Assembly: GCA_033032175.1 (NCBI GenBank)
Contig: CM065325.1
Span: forward strand, 12,304,930 to 12,368,929
Direction of reading: 5' to 3'
Length of the DNA stretch: 64,000 nt
Source: Saturnia japonica
Lineage: Eukaryota > Arthropoda > Insecta > Lepidoptera > Saturniidae
This document shows, piece after piece, positions 12,618 through 24,575 of the stretch (positions within the stretch are counted from its first letter, which is position 1; each line of letters begins with the position of its first letter). Position numbers and translations under genes: made by a program. The notes beneath the pieces were generated by a model, which worked only from the letters and a program-made list of their open reading frames with translations, searched no databases and had not been told where the DNA came from.

Positions 12618-12955
12618 TACATAAATACATACATACATAAATCACGCCTATATCCCAACGGGGTAGGCAGAGACCACGTCCTTCCACCTGCTACGATCCT
12701 GGAATACCTCTTTCGCTTCTTCGACATTCATTAATCTTTTCATGCATGCTCGTCGGTTTAGAGTACTGTTGACCTTGCCTTTCTTCAGAACGTCTCCGAT
12801 TTGATCGATAAATGTTCGTCTAGGCCTTCCTCTTCCAACGATTCCTTTCATACTCGCATCATAAATTTGTTTAGTCATTCATCTTTCATTCATCCTCTCA
12901 ACATGCCCAAACCATCTAAGCATCCCTTTCTCAATTCGTGTGAAAATAGGATACC
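12618..12955 (-). mobile_element. LINE 3' end with C-terminal ORF (RTE-like)
   Basis: On the minus strand an open frame (76 residues from 12878, with in-frame continuation upstream) reads RWFGHVERM, then [20 protein letters not shown], then [16 protein letters not shown]. This is the conserved tail of a reverse-transcriptase ORF of non-LTR retrotransposons. After the stop comes CTGCCTACCCCGTTGGGATA and a TATGTATG-type tail. The copy is 5'-truncated. Its 3' tail resembles that of the SINEs at 7285 and 17667. A second copy is at 31759-31922. Confidence 0.8.
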
Positions 12956-13139
12956 TACTAATTTAATAACGTATTCTTTCTATCCATTATGTATTTTACA
13001 AATGGCTGTTATTTGCCGATAGTATACAAAAAATAGTGTTTCGCAATGTTTGATTTAATATTTTTAAATTAATAATATGATATTATAATAATACTGGTTA
13101 ATATCCGCCCGCTCCGCTTTGTAAAGCTGTTTAAAGCTG

Positions 13140-13407
13140 CGTATCCACCGAGATATCCGAGGTAGCTAGGCGGTGCGCGAGGAAGAAATCCACCAATAGG
13201 ATTACTATTAGATATCAGCGAGGAATGCGTGCTAGGGATGCGAGCGGGGAATGTGTTCAAAACGTTGTAGAGAACTTGAGCTACTGTACTACCAGTCAAC
13301 GCAAGTACCTCTCACTCTTTTGATGAAAACCGTCACACCGTTTCCTAGCGGTGTAGCGGACACATCCTCGCATCGACCAGCTACCTCGCACATCTCTGGT
13401 GAAGACG
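13140..13407. mobile_element. MITE with ~40-bp terminal inverted repeats, copy 1
   Basis: The left end (GTATCCACCGAGAT...CGAGGTAGCTAGGCGGTGCG) pairs with the reverse complement of the right end (CGTCTTCACCAGAGATGTGC, then GAGGTAGCTGG). About 268 bp, non-coding. A second member is at 40952-41224. The transposase superfamily is not identified and no convincing target-site duplication was found. Confidence 0.65.
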
Positions 13408-13904
13408 ATTACATTTAAACAACTGTCAGTAGGCAGTTTTTGCATTTATAATATACACTAGCAGTGAGTGCGTCTGCGATTTCACTCTCGTTTAATTTTT
13501 TCGGTTCTCGTCGGGCAGTATCGTGCTCTGCGCCACGCTACCCTACCGAATTATTACTTCGTTCTCGCTTAGCTCATTTTCTGATCCTACACTTTGTATG
13601 GTAGGTAATTGCTCCGCTCATGAGGGTCGTAACGTGATAATATTAGATGAAAGATCAAAGACATAACACTAGTGGTATTTAAAAATGAATGCAACCTGAT
13701 TATTTTATTTTCTTTATTTTATGTTTCTTTATAATCATTTAAAACTTACTTGCCCTGTGTGCTATTGCTCCTGGTGTTCTTATAGGTTTTTGTTCTCCTT
13801 CTTAAAAGCTTTTAATAATATATACTAGGTACTGTTTTTTTTTGTATCGTAAGACTCACGTTTTTACCTTTACTCTTTTAGTCTTTTTATAACGGTATGT
13901 CCGT

Positions 13905-14016
13905 CTTGTGGCGTCACTAAACGGCCCCAACGGAAGACCAGCGCTGGTAATAAAATGTCTATAGTTTCAAATGTCCTTGCTAGAAATAAATATTTCTTTC
14001 TTTCTTTCTTTCTTTC
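13905..14016 (+). repeat. Retroposon-like tail ending in (TTTC)6 microsatellite
   Basis: Six perfect TTTC units occupy 13993-14016, following GAAATAAATA. The preceding ~90 bp (ACGGCCCCAACGGAAGACCA) looks like a retroposon 3' tail. A similar AAATAAATGTATT...CTTTCTTT end occurs at 37185-37410. Only the microsatellite is certain. Confidence 0.6.
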
Positions 14017-14044
14017 AATAAACTGTCTCTAATGTGTAAAAACA

Positions 14045-14124
14045 TTTTTTTTATCTGACCTGTAGTTCTAGAGATTAGGGCTTTCAAACAAACAATATCT
14101 AGAGCTTTATAATATAAGTATAGA
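14045..14124 (-). mobile_element. Helitron-like 5' end fragment
   Basis: The reverse complement reads TCTATACTTATATTATAAAG, then a CTAATCTCTAGAACTAC block, the family 5' end. It stops about 30 bp from the (TTTC)6 tract. Confidence 0.6.
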
Positions 14125-14693
14125 TTAGATTTTAGATTATACTTTTACTCGTATGTCGGTAATTGACGCGCTTTCGTACGCATTATTGATTCTAGATGAT
14201 TCTCTGATTTAGATGGTAACGGATAGCTTTAATTTATACACGCGCGTCATATCCGATGCATCCTTAAAATTACACTTGATTATTGGAATAGCTATAACTA
14301 TAATTGAGAACCAGTAGATTGCAGGTGTAAAGTCTGTGCGTGTAACGGTTCCCTGTATCATTCTACAGCCGCGGCCGTGTTACCATTTACATAGTCAACG
14401 GAACGTTCTCTTACTGTGTTATTATCATTTTAATGGAGATTTGATTGCAGTCCGTTTCGCCTTCGTGTCAATTATAATAGTTCATTAGTGTTCGCTGCGT
14501 TTGGTCTACTACGTTGGTGGTAATAGAGAATTTGTATTTTTTGGTGTTTTCTGGATGACAGTTTCACTTGCACTGATATAATTCCATTAACGAGTAAGCG
14601 AGATAGATAGATATACCACGACGTCTCCATATTAAATCCTTTTATTTCGAAATCTTATTTTATCGACACATTCAAAGAACTGTTCGCAAAGCA

Positions 14694-14765
14694 TCCATAC
14701 TAATATTATAAATTAAGGTTTATAAATCGCTGTCGCGGTCCTTTAGAGGGAGAGATAGATAACTA
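14694..14765 (+). mobile_element. Helitron-like 5' end fragment
   Basis: TCCATACTAATATTATAAAT at the start matches the 5' terminus of Helitron-like copies elsewhere in the window (20135, 32598). No 3' end is found nearby. Confidence 0.5.
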
Positions 14766-16615
14766 AAAAAAAGTTTTATAATATACATAATACATATTAC
14801 AATAAAGTAACAATAAATATGTGTTATATTATATCTTGTTATATCTTAAAATAACTTGCATCGAATCAAAATTTAAGGGTAATTATGAGAGTAATTACTT
14901 AGAATTGGATATACGTAAATGATAAAAGTATACGAAATAACAAATTATATTATAATTGAGAATTATATTTATTTCACGAGATTTTGTAATATTGCATTAA
15001 ATGTACAATATGCAATTTTGTGTATATAAAGCCGTGCAAGAATTCGGCAATGAAATCAGAAGTCAGCAACTTTTTTTGTTTGGTTTTTCAATTTACGCAC
15101 GGTTTTTGGTTAAGATTTTTAATAATAATTTATATAGCACTGGGTAGCGATTAAAGAGAATTTATTAAGTAATAATTGGTATATCCAAACTCTTTCTAAA
15201 TAATTAAGCTATATTGTGTTTTACAATTTAAGACAAAGTCAAATAAGATAAATTGGTTGATAGTTTTTATCTTAAGTCGCTCAATGCGGTATAAGGGTGA
15301 ATTAAAAATAAAATAAAACGACTTAACAGTCTCTATGGAAATAAAGTTTGACCAAGTGTGAATCGGACTCGCGCACCAAGATTCCAATCCACGCGTGATG
15401 TAATATTTTTTGTTTACTAAAAAAAATTGAGTTTTCTTTCATTCATTGTGGGATTCATATTTTTCTGTATGTCAGTAACTCGACCACCTACTACACCACG
15501 CCACCTATGCCGATTTTTCCATGAAAACTTTTCCAGGGCTATAACGAACAAAACAAAATATGTAAGTATAACGCATAGCCATCATTCGAATTGTTGAAAA
15601 AAAAGCAATAGAAAAAGAGTAATTTAAGTTTTTCGCCTTCATCCAGTTCAATCCAATCCATTTTGACGCCTACATGAATTATATTTTTTTGATATGTTAC
15701 TATAACTGAAGATATCGTCATTAATAAATACATATATTTTGTGAAAACTTTAACCGGGTAACTGTTACGATTCAAAAGATATAGACAGAATTTAAATTAA
15801 AGTAGGACAGACAGAGTAAGTAGCAAAGGTAAGCTTAGCACTGATTACTGAGAACGGAACCCAAAAAATGGTAGCTACTTACTCAAAAGGATATTATAGG
15901 TTAGATATACCTTATGGCACGTCGCGTGGCCTCCGCGAATATTTTACTACAACACACTATACTAAATAACTTGCTTGTTTACTATATTTATATCATACGA
16001 AATATGTTTTGGCTCATTCTACCGTTTATCTTGGAAATCGCAATGTTTTTACCATGTTTTATGAGAGGCATCTTAGGGCTGTCACTATAATATACATAAA
16101 TATACAAGGCCTTAATATTTTTATAATAATTAATGTATGCTAACTGACTACTACACTAATATATAATGTAACCAATCTGGGGTGTCATTTTATTTCAACG
16201 GATTGTTAATAGACGACGCGACGTGGTGCCTCGTACATATTTCATTAGAAATAACCACCATGTTTTAATCATTTTTGAAAACGCCTTTGAGAATATAAAA
16301 AGATAGGCATGCAGTTTAATTGGATTTTTTAGATCAATTTATTTAACGAAAACATTACATTTTTGTCATATGCGGAGAACAAAAGTTTAAAATGATATTT
16401 GAATCATTAATTTTAATGAAGATTTAACGGAGATATGACGTTGCCAAGAAGAAACATCTATGTATAATTAAAAAAAATGTTATTACATTTACTTTTGTTA
16501 TTAACTTTCAGTGGCAATTGTTTAACAAAGATACAGTGCTCAACTCGATTTAAAATTTGTCATGTGTATATCAGGCAGTAAAAATTTAGAATTTTGTTTT
16601 TTTTTATTTATTTAT

Positions 16616-16739
16616 ACAGCAGAATTGCTTTGTAATATTATGCAGGGTGAATTTTTGAGATGGGGCAGTAAGGGTAGACAGCAGAATTGCTTTGTAATAT
16701 TATGCAGGGTGAATTTTTGAGATGGGGCAGTAAGGGTAG
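16616..16739. repeat. 62-bp tandem duplication
   Basis: Two essentially identical 62-bp units abut (16616-16677 and 16678-16739), each containing CAGCAGAATTGCTTTGTAAT and GATGGGGCAGTAAGGGTAG. The near-perfect identity implies a recent duplication. No function is visible. Confidence 0.9.
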
Positions 16740-17197
16740 GTAGATACACGAAAACTTTCTGAGAAGACTGGTCTTAATTTTTTGAGACATTTTGATCGGC
16801 ATTTACAGTTTTTTTAAAGTAATAACAAAAACACCGTTTAAAAAACAATACAAACAAACTGAAAATGACAAACATTTATGACAAAGTCGTGTTGTCTTTC
16901 TGTCAACCCTAAGTTACATTACCTATGCGTAAGGTCAGCCAAAAGAGATACAAAATAAGGTCGGCATTGGAACGAGTTTCTAATTATATTCAATTATGTA
17001 TTCACGAAAATTATGATTTAATTTATTAATGAACTACAACGGTTTGATCATCACTTACCTCGAGTTGCATCAAACTGGTTGGATCAAAAAATTTCACAAA
17101 TGAAGCTTTCTACAAATTGAATTATTATGTGGATGAAAAACAGTGAAAATCTGCACTTGAGAATATATCGGTTAACAATTGAATGTCGTGTTATGTA

Positions 17198-18381
17198 AGG
17201 GCCTTTAAACACGACGTTTTTTAAACGAGCTGACAACGTGCGTTGAACGCGATTAGGGGCAACGATCGTCGCGTTTGTATCCATACCGACGCGCTATAAA
17301 CGCGCGTTGCTTTATACTGGGTTGTTCGAAAGAAGACATGAATCAATTTGAATCCTATTGAAGGCGGTATAACAGGTGAAACAGCAAAATTGTGTCATAA
17401 AAATGGTTATCATTGAAGGACATGAGAAGAGCGCTGTTGAGACACTCATCTTTGCGCGTAGCCCAATGCGTGCGTGAGCTAGTAAACATGCAGTCTTTAT
17501 TTGCTGTCAGTGACGCGGCAGTCGTCTTCCGATCAACACATATTTTTATCGCTTTTTTCTACGGGTACAATCGGTAGTAAAATGTTTCACTAACTAGCAT
17601 GATACGTCATACCACAATGATCAAAATATTAAAACGCTTAATTCTAATTTTAAAAGAACTAATATAAACTGCCTCATTAGCCTAGTGGTCGTAAGCGTGA
17701 CTGCTATGATTGAGGTCCTGGGTTCGATTCCCAGGTCGTACAAAGTGTTATTGGGGTTCTCTATGAAATCTTCAGTAGCAGCTCGGAGTTTGAGTTTGTG
17801 TCCGATTAATGGCATTAGGCTCGCACCCTATTACATGGGACCTAAAAAATATATTGGGCGAACTGTGGGGGTACAATAGTACATCTCTGCCTAACCCTTC
17901 GGGAATATTGCTTTGCATAACATTGAACAGAACGTGACAGAAATAATGAAATTAATAGAAAGTTTAATAACTTGGTATTTATAAGGAATAATATGTTCAA
18001 TAAACATGCATTTACCTAATTGAGCTGTTGGATTCAGCTTAAATTTGAACAAATAAGATGTAAAAAATTTCGACACAATGTAAATAAAATAGCTAATAGA
18101 ATTCTCTTGTTTACTTGACTGTAACTATGGACACACACATGTAATCACTGTATTATTCTAAACACGCTTTACCCACGCAAAGGGCCGCGTGCACAAATGA
18201 GTTGAACAGTTTTTATAGCTACTTTGTCTAATGCGCAAAATATTGATTGTGTCATCAGCTTGTCTAAGATAAATGTACAGATAGAAGCGCGTTTCATTTG
18301 CGTTAGTATCGATAAAAACGCATGCGCTCATGAAAAACGTACGGCGTCAGCTAGTTTAAAAATGTCGTGTGCAAAGGCCCT
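17198..18381. mobile_element. DNA transposon with ~47-bp imperfect TIRs, carrying a SINE
   Basis: The left end AGGGCCTTTAAACACGACG and right end (reverse complement) AGGGCCTTTGCACACGACA continue to match through AAAC.AGCTGAC..CGT.CGTT for about 47 bp. The element is ~1.18 kb and has no recognisable transposase. A SINE occupies 17667-17912. Target-site duplication is not obvious, so the superfamily is left open. Confidence 0.75.
17667..17912 (+). mobile_element. tRNA-derived SINE, copy 2
   Basis: The better preserved head of the family: A-box-like TAGCCTAGTGG at 17678-17688 and an intact B-box GGTTCGATTCC at 17721-17731. The body (CGGAGTTTGAGTTTGTGTCC, CGATTAATGGCATTAGGCTC) matches 7285-7553. 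The tail after CTGCCTAACCCTTCGGG is cut short. It lies inside the TIR element 17198-18381, so it inserted later. Confidence 0.85.
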
Positions 18382-18539
18382 AAGCCGTATCTGCTTGTCT
18401 ACTCGGCGAAGGCACCTTAGCGAGGAAATTACCACGTCATCGTCAGCGCATAACGTATTCGTGATCAGCAAGGTCGTTGTATAATACCAACTGTATACAA
18501 TGTACTAAATAAACCCTTCATAATTATACATTTTGAAAA

Positions 18540-18760
18540 GTTATGAAGGAGAATTTTTGGCGGGATCTATATCTGTCATCTGATAAGTTTTCTTTTAATT
18601 CGTAGACTGATGTTGTTTGTTCATAAATCAAGGGTAGTCCCATTTTGATTTCATTGGCATTGGACCCTCAATTACGAAGATACACCAGGGAACTCTTCGT
18701 TGTTCGAAGTTGGTTTACTTTTTTGTTGAAAATTGTCTTGTATGATGGGAGCCATTTTAT
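18540..18760 (+). repeat. Interspersed repeat, GAAGATACAC family, copy 1
   Basis: Contains GTAGTCCCATTTTGATTTCA, CATTGGACC, ACGAAGATACACCAGGGAAC and GAAGTTGGT in order. The same string of blocks appears at 19255, 27215 and 43095 (+) and at 41625 and 52868 (-). A common lepidopteran repeat type by memory; class not assigned. Confidence 0.6.
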
Positions 18761-19254
18761 TTGATCTACTTTGGTTATTGTGCACAATTAGTGAAGTAGA
18801 TTAGGAACGCATTTTAAGTTACCACAAGAATTCCCTAGGCAGTTTTAGCGAGAGAGTCACCTTGTTAAATCTATTTTTGAAGATTACTAGAAAAAGTATG
18901 ATATTAAAAAAATATTCCGTTTACGTTACGTAAATACACTTTGTCATTCAATAAAAAGAAGAAGTCTTATGAAAATCCGTAACAAAATTCAATACTTGAA
19001 GGTTACGGTTATCTTCGTTAATTTGTTTATTGGCTTTGTTGTAAGGAATCTTTGCGTAATAAATACGTCGGAATTTATACGACTGTATTCTAACTCATTA
19101 CATTATATTTACAGTAGTACAGTACAGTATAAGCATTGGCCGCAAAAAAATTAAAATGTTGTATTAATGAGATTATCTTGTTTACCACCAGCGCTTTTTC
19201 TTATAGTTATAGATAGGTAGACACTTTTTATCCGACGTCTAAAAAGGGGGAGGT

Positions 19255-19470
19255 TATCACTTAGGTTGTATTTTTTTTTTTTTTATTAGCTCATAACTCC
19301 GTCATTTATAAACCGATTTATAAATTATTATTTTTTAGTTTGAAAGGGTTTGCATTTGGGTCCCATTTTAATTTAATTGTCATTGAACCTTTCATTTCGA
19401 AGATACAACCGAAAACTCTTTAAAATCGAATAGGAAATGTATAGTGATTGATATATTGGTAGGTTTATGA
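19255..19470 (+). repeat. Interspersed repeat, GAAGATACAC family, copy 2
   Basis: A more diverged copy with GGGTCCCATTTTAATTTAAT, CATTGAACC, TTTCGAAGATACA and GAAAACTCTT in the family order, after a T-run. Confidence 0.5.
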
Positions 19471-19539
19471 TAATCCAAGACCAGGTAGGTACCTAACTAA
19501 GGACTTTCTGAACTAACAAGGACTGCGAAGGCACAACGA

Positions 19540-19905
19540 AACTCTTTAACAACAAACAGCACGAATGTGGACGGTTCTTCCTTTGCCTGCTTGTGCGTGT
19601 TCTACTGTTTGTATAATGGATTGTGTTCCGAGGAATTGTTCGACATGATGCCAACGGCTACTTTTCACCATCGAACTGCTCGCCATCAGCAGGGAGTTCT
19701 TCCTCACACTTTGGAACCTAAATGGTTGTGGATATTTCGTTTTCAAAGGAATTTACTCTGCGAACGCTACGATTGTGGAATAAACTCCCTGCTCAAGTTT
19801 TCCCTGGGGACTACAGTATGGGCTGCGGTCCATAGGCTGCGGTGACCGTTTACCATCAGGTGGACCGCATACTTGTTTGGCACCATCACGATATTAAAAA
19901 AATGG
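19540..19905 (+). mobile_element. LINE (Jockey-like) C-terminal fragment with 3' tail
   Basis: Translation gives YNGLCSEELFDMMPTATFHH followed by RTARHQQGVLPHTLEP. The rest, split between frames, fits the usual (F).RN.L...T..WN.LP...FP..Y pattern of Jockey-like reverse-transcriptase C-termini. The 3' tail holds CTGCGGTGACCGTTTACCAT and an A-run ending near 19900. That tail matches the ends of the SINE-like family at 41858-42125. The fragment is frameshifted and truncated. Confidence 0.7.
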
Positions 19906-20060
19906 TAGAGAGAGGTAAGGCACATAGAAATTTCTTCGGATATTTCTCTCTACTTGGAGCAGTCCGACTGGAGAAATATTTCCACCTTACAGAAGATCGC
20001 AGCCAAATAACCCAATGCTGTGTTCCTGCGGTACTAGTAGGGTTGCCAGAGCTCTTTGTT
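19906..20060 (+). mobile_element. SINE-like retroposon, ACCATCAGG-tail family, copy 2 (truncated)
   Basis: It begins just after the LINE A-run with GGTAGAGAGAGGTAAGGCAC. The body matches 41858-42010 (GCAGTCCGACTGGAGAAATA, GCAGCCAAATAACCC, GCCAGAGCTC). It lacks its own 3' tail. Confidence 0.65.
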
Positions 20061-20134
20061 ACGTTAAGTTAGCCTATAAAGTTTTTCTCTTGTAGAATAA
20101 AATATAAATGTGGGTAAACCCACTGGGTGGGTAA

Positions 20135-20865
20135 TCTATACTAATATTATAAAAGTGAAGAGTTTGTTTGGATGAACACGCTAATTTCAGGAAGTACTGG
20201 TTCGAATGGAAAAAATGTATTTGTGTTGGATAGCCCATTTAACGAGGAAGGCTATAGGCTATATAACATGACGGTACAACCAATACGAGCGGAGCATCAA
20301 TGAAAAATGTTGCAAAAACGGGGGAAATTTATTCCTTTTGAGAGCTTCTACTGCGTGCGCTGCGTGAATGGTTAAAGTTACGTAACAATCATGTGACGAA
20401 ATTGTTTCTCCTTTTTAAGATATTCATTTAAATCAATTACTGTGAAGGGCACTTTTGTTGAAAATTAAATAATTATGATGAATAACGTATTTATTTCGAT
20501 AAGGATTAATACCATGTATATAAAAACACCTTCGCAAATAATTCATTATTTTAGAACAAATTTTATTACCATAAAAAAGATTATATTGAGTAAACCATAA
20601 AAGGTAGCCATACGCTATCGCGGACTTTTTTGTATAACTCCTTTACAGTAATTGATTTAAATGAATATCTTAGGAGATCTAACAGTTTTAAAATAACTCG
20701 GCACCAAAATAATTATCAAGTATCGCGAGTGCATTTTATTATGCAGAATAATGTGGGAGACGGGCGGTAACTATAATACAGTGCGTACGCGTAATCCACT
20801 CTCTCTAACCCTTTCTCTCTTTCTCTCTCATATATGATGCAGACGAAGTTGCGCGAGTCAGCTAG
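20135..20865 (+). mobile_element. Helitron-like element, long form with internal inverted repeat
   Basis: A complete 731-bp non-autonomous copy. It starts TCTATACTAATATTATAAAA, ends GCGCGAGTCAGCTAG, and sits between A and T as Helitrons do. It contains a perfect 27-bp inverted repeat (arms 20417-20443 and 20645-20671, beginning AAGATATTCATTTAAATCAA) flanking a 201-bp core. Relative to the outer ends, the core is in the opposite orientation to that in 29980-30619. Confidence 0.85.
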
Positions 20866-21165
20866 TTAGATATATTTGTGCTAATCGAAATCCGGCTCTA
20901 CAGATCAATCGTGGGCGGATCAAGCACTTCGAAGTCGATTATCGAAAACCATACTTCGCTAAGCCGAAAATAGCTGTATAACATTCTAAACGTAGAGTAT
21001 GGATTACATGACACGCGGCTGACAAGGATTGACAAGTGTCTTCCTTCACCTTGACACTGGTACTTCGTAAATTATATTATTCGTAGTTTTCTTTTAAAAG
21101 TAATTGTAGAGGATTATTACTTCGTAAATGTGTTATATTATGATTAGTAATGAATTTGGGATTAA

Positions 21166-21310
21166 TTTTCAACCATTCGACCGAAAAAGTAGTGGACATA
21201 GGCCAACCCACAAAGACCGTTCCTCGCATACAGCAGATTCATACAACATTCACCAATTCGTCGGTTCACCTTGTGGGGAGTCACCTATGCGTCTTCCATC
21301 ATCATTTTAA
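21166..21310 (-). mobile_element. LINE ORF remnant
   Basis: Minus-strand translation includes PTRWTDELVNVV and further on PMSTTFSVEW, which recall C-terminal segments of RTE/CR1-type reverse-transcriptase ORFs. Stops interrupt it. Assignment is by resemblance only. Confidence 0.45.
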
Positions 21311-24239
21311 GTATTTAACCCTCGACACAAACAGACTGATGTTATTATAAGTTTAAGGTGTGTGTGTCCAAGTATATCTGTGGAATCATAGCTCCCAAAC
21401 AGCTGAACCAATTTTGCTATAGTTTTTGAACTGAAAACTTCTATAGGATGGTTTGGATAATATGGAGTAAATTCACGTAAGTCGTTATCGACATTGTCAC
21501 GTGACGTGTTAATGATATCACTATATCTGTTCCTATTATTATAACTTATTGCACTGGGCCGGCTGTGAATGTATAGATAGATATCTACGTATATAAAATT
21601 AATTTAAAAAAATTTGTATGTATAAAATATATTCATATTCTCTTAAAGATATATAGTTTGAATAACGAAGAAAATGTAGTCTTTGTTTCACAATATAACC
21701 TAAAAATTAAGAACATCATTTTTTTTAAATACCTACAATTACTATGCAATGCATATTTTCTAGTAATTAGGAAGTAGTAGGAGTTACTTTACTAACGTGA
21801 TAAAACAAATTTGTTGTGTGAAACAGTTCTAATTTAAGATCGAACAATGAATTTGGATATCCAGAAATAACAACTGTGTTTATAGTTTTCAGTTCTGTCG
21901 GCAGTCCTCATAACCGCTTTTTTCTTTGTTTTCTGAAAAGTGACTTAATCTAGATAGTTAACTATGATCCAAGAAATTTGTTCAGCCGTTTGAAGACTAT
22001 CAGCTCTTTTCTAGTTGGTAAATAGATGTGAGCATCTTTCAAAATCTGATCGAGTTCTAATTTAGTATTCTATTACTTCAATGATATTAGAAGAACATGG
22101 CAACCTTGACTTCATGCTGCAGCATCATCTGGAGTCAGCAGGCTACCTAACTCCTCAACAACTTACAGCAGAGATATCGTGTTTAGACTCATTGAAATGG
22201 CCTCAATGAATAGATTATCTTGTGTTTTCGATTTACCTTGTTCATCTTTGAGGACGTACGCGGCGTCTCACCACCGCTTTTTTTTCACAATGTCTTCGAT
22301 TTGCTGAAAGAAAATGCCTTGTTGCATTTTAGTCTGGTCTGGTGTACACGAACTAAAAAGCGCAATAAAGTACAAATAAGACCGCTTCGTTAAAATAAAT
22401 TTGAATAAACCTTGGCGTTTGATTTGAAATTCTTAACGTTTTTAAAATAAACTCATTTCGTTTACCGGGTGCAGACTGTTCCAGAATATGTGATTCAATC
22501 CTAACATTTACGAGTATGTTTTTATTTATCATTCGTTTGACGTAATGTCGTAACTGTAAGTCTCAAAATCTTTTCCACTTTAATAAAATCTAGTTCAGTG
22601 CTGATGTATTTTATGGTTGTATGACTTACAACTTTCATTAATTGTTTAATTAATATATCGCAGTTTCTTTTTTGCATCTGAAATAGCGAGTTTTAAGGTA
22701 ATTCTAATTAATGATTTTAAAAAAAATCAATAGTATTAAAATTACTGAATTACTAAGTCCAAATTAACTCCATTATCTTTATTTATTTGAAACCTAAATT
22801 GTCAAAACCCTAATGCTTGGTTTAAATGTTAAAAATATAGTTAAATATATAGTTTCTATGGAAACTAGATAGATAACTTATAGTTTCCTTTTTATAATTA
22901 AAATTAAAATTCTAGTAAAACATATTAATTGTCAGTGTTACCTAATGTGTGACATCTAACTTAAAACCTCCTACTTTGCTACTACCAGAGCCAGACCTTG
23001 TCTATTATACGTTTAAAGTAAGTTGTAAAGATAAACTCGACTTACAGTTAATTTTTTATTAAAATTATCTGTTAATATGTATTTGTTTTAAAAACTTACT
23101 GTTAAAATTATGTATTTACATCTTTGAAGTCTCTGGTCGATGTCTTTTTAAAACATTGCGAATTTTTGGAAACGGTTAAGAAATATAATTATCGTATGTG
23201 AACCCGTCAATGTTTGTAATCTATAGCCGACGTAATCCGTTCTGTACTCTGTTTTAACTGTAACCCCCATGTATATTGCATATAGTCTTATAATGACGTA
23301 ATTGATCTACAGTGCAACAAAATAAATGTAACCGTTCTGTATTTTTATAAGTTCTTGGATTATGTGTTTTTGTTTTGTCATTCAAGGTTTACAATTGAGC
23401 TAAATAGGGTTCGCCCTTTGCTGATGAACCTTTTCACCCTAACATCGTTGATACTCGAAAGCAGTCTGACCTTTAGAAATAAACAGTAGGTATGCGGGTC
23501 AATCATCGATTTTGTCCAAACTTTGTTGTCCCTGACATTTTATTATAAGTATGTAATAATTAATAATAGTCATACACAGTAGTAATATCACAATTGTACC
23601 TAAGATTATTAGGTATAACAGGAAACTCGATTACGTTCTCAAAAATCTTTTTGTTCTTTGAAATTTCATGGTAACTCAGGATATGAAATATCCGTTCAAT
23701 ATAAACGAAGCCTGTCCGAAGACTACATTAACTTGTGGACTTTCAATATAACTGAACAAAAAATAAATAAAAAAAATTGTTTGTGTCCTTTACAGAATGC
23801 GTACTTATTTATGCCTTTAACTAAACTACTTTTAGTTACCTGCAAAAATTTTGACATAAAATACATAGACGAATTTTTTCACCGTAAGTAGATTCCATTC
23901 TCCTTGCCTTCACGTGACGGTGCGCTTTTGATCAGAATATACGAAAAGTAAAATTAATTTAAAGTAAAAAGGGTATCTAAAAGTGTGGATATATTGGTTG
24001 ACTGACCTCTACATGTATGCAACTATGAACAAATATGCAAGAACTATCTATAAATAGATTCCCATTAGATGCCAATGGATCTCTGTTGGAACATTAACCG
24101 TGATTCGTTCGTGTTGGGTTGATAGCTCGCGCCGCTATACGACCCAATCTCATTTCTCGGAGGAGTCATGTTGCGGTTTTGATGGGACTGTCAGTATATC
24201 AAGACGTTTTAATCTAGCCCGTGTCTGTAAATAATTTAC

Positions 24240-24335
24240 TATTTTTAAGCCGTTTTGATCGAGTGGTTTAAACCATTGAACGCAAGTTCGAACCCCGGCG
24301 TGTACAAAATAATTTTATCGGAGTTGCGTACATTT
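24240..24335 (+). mobile_element. tRNA-like SINE head fragment
   Basis: GATCGAGTGGTTTAAACC resembles an A-box region, and AAGTTCGAACCCCGGCG contains a B-box-like GTTCGAACC, spaced roughly as in tRNA-derived SINEs. No tRNA cloverleaf is preserved, so it is not a tRNA gene. Confidence 0.4.
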
Positions 24336-24575
24336 ACTAATTTTAATATTTTTTTTTATACTACAAAGGTGGCAAACATATGCAAAAATTAATTGATAAA
24401 ATATGCAATGTTATATTGTAATGAAGCTGGTGTAGTGTCCTATTAAAGTTAATTTTTTTTTTGTTTTTTTATTAATTTTATTAAATTAAATTTTAGTGTT
24501 TCTATTAGATCATGTCACCCTCTATCACCATCATAGCGTTGGTCCATTCCTTACGGGACACCTTGTATATTACAA

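Noticed and set aside
22081..22209. A 42-codon frame with a protein-like look (LEEHGNLDFMLQHHLESAG)
   Set aside because: It resembles a dispersed lepidopteran repeat I half remember, has no splice sites of quality, and is short.
24250..24310. A possible tRNA gene
   Set aside because: A- and B-box-like motifs are present, but no acceptor stem or anticodon arm can be folded; it is a SINE head.
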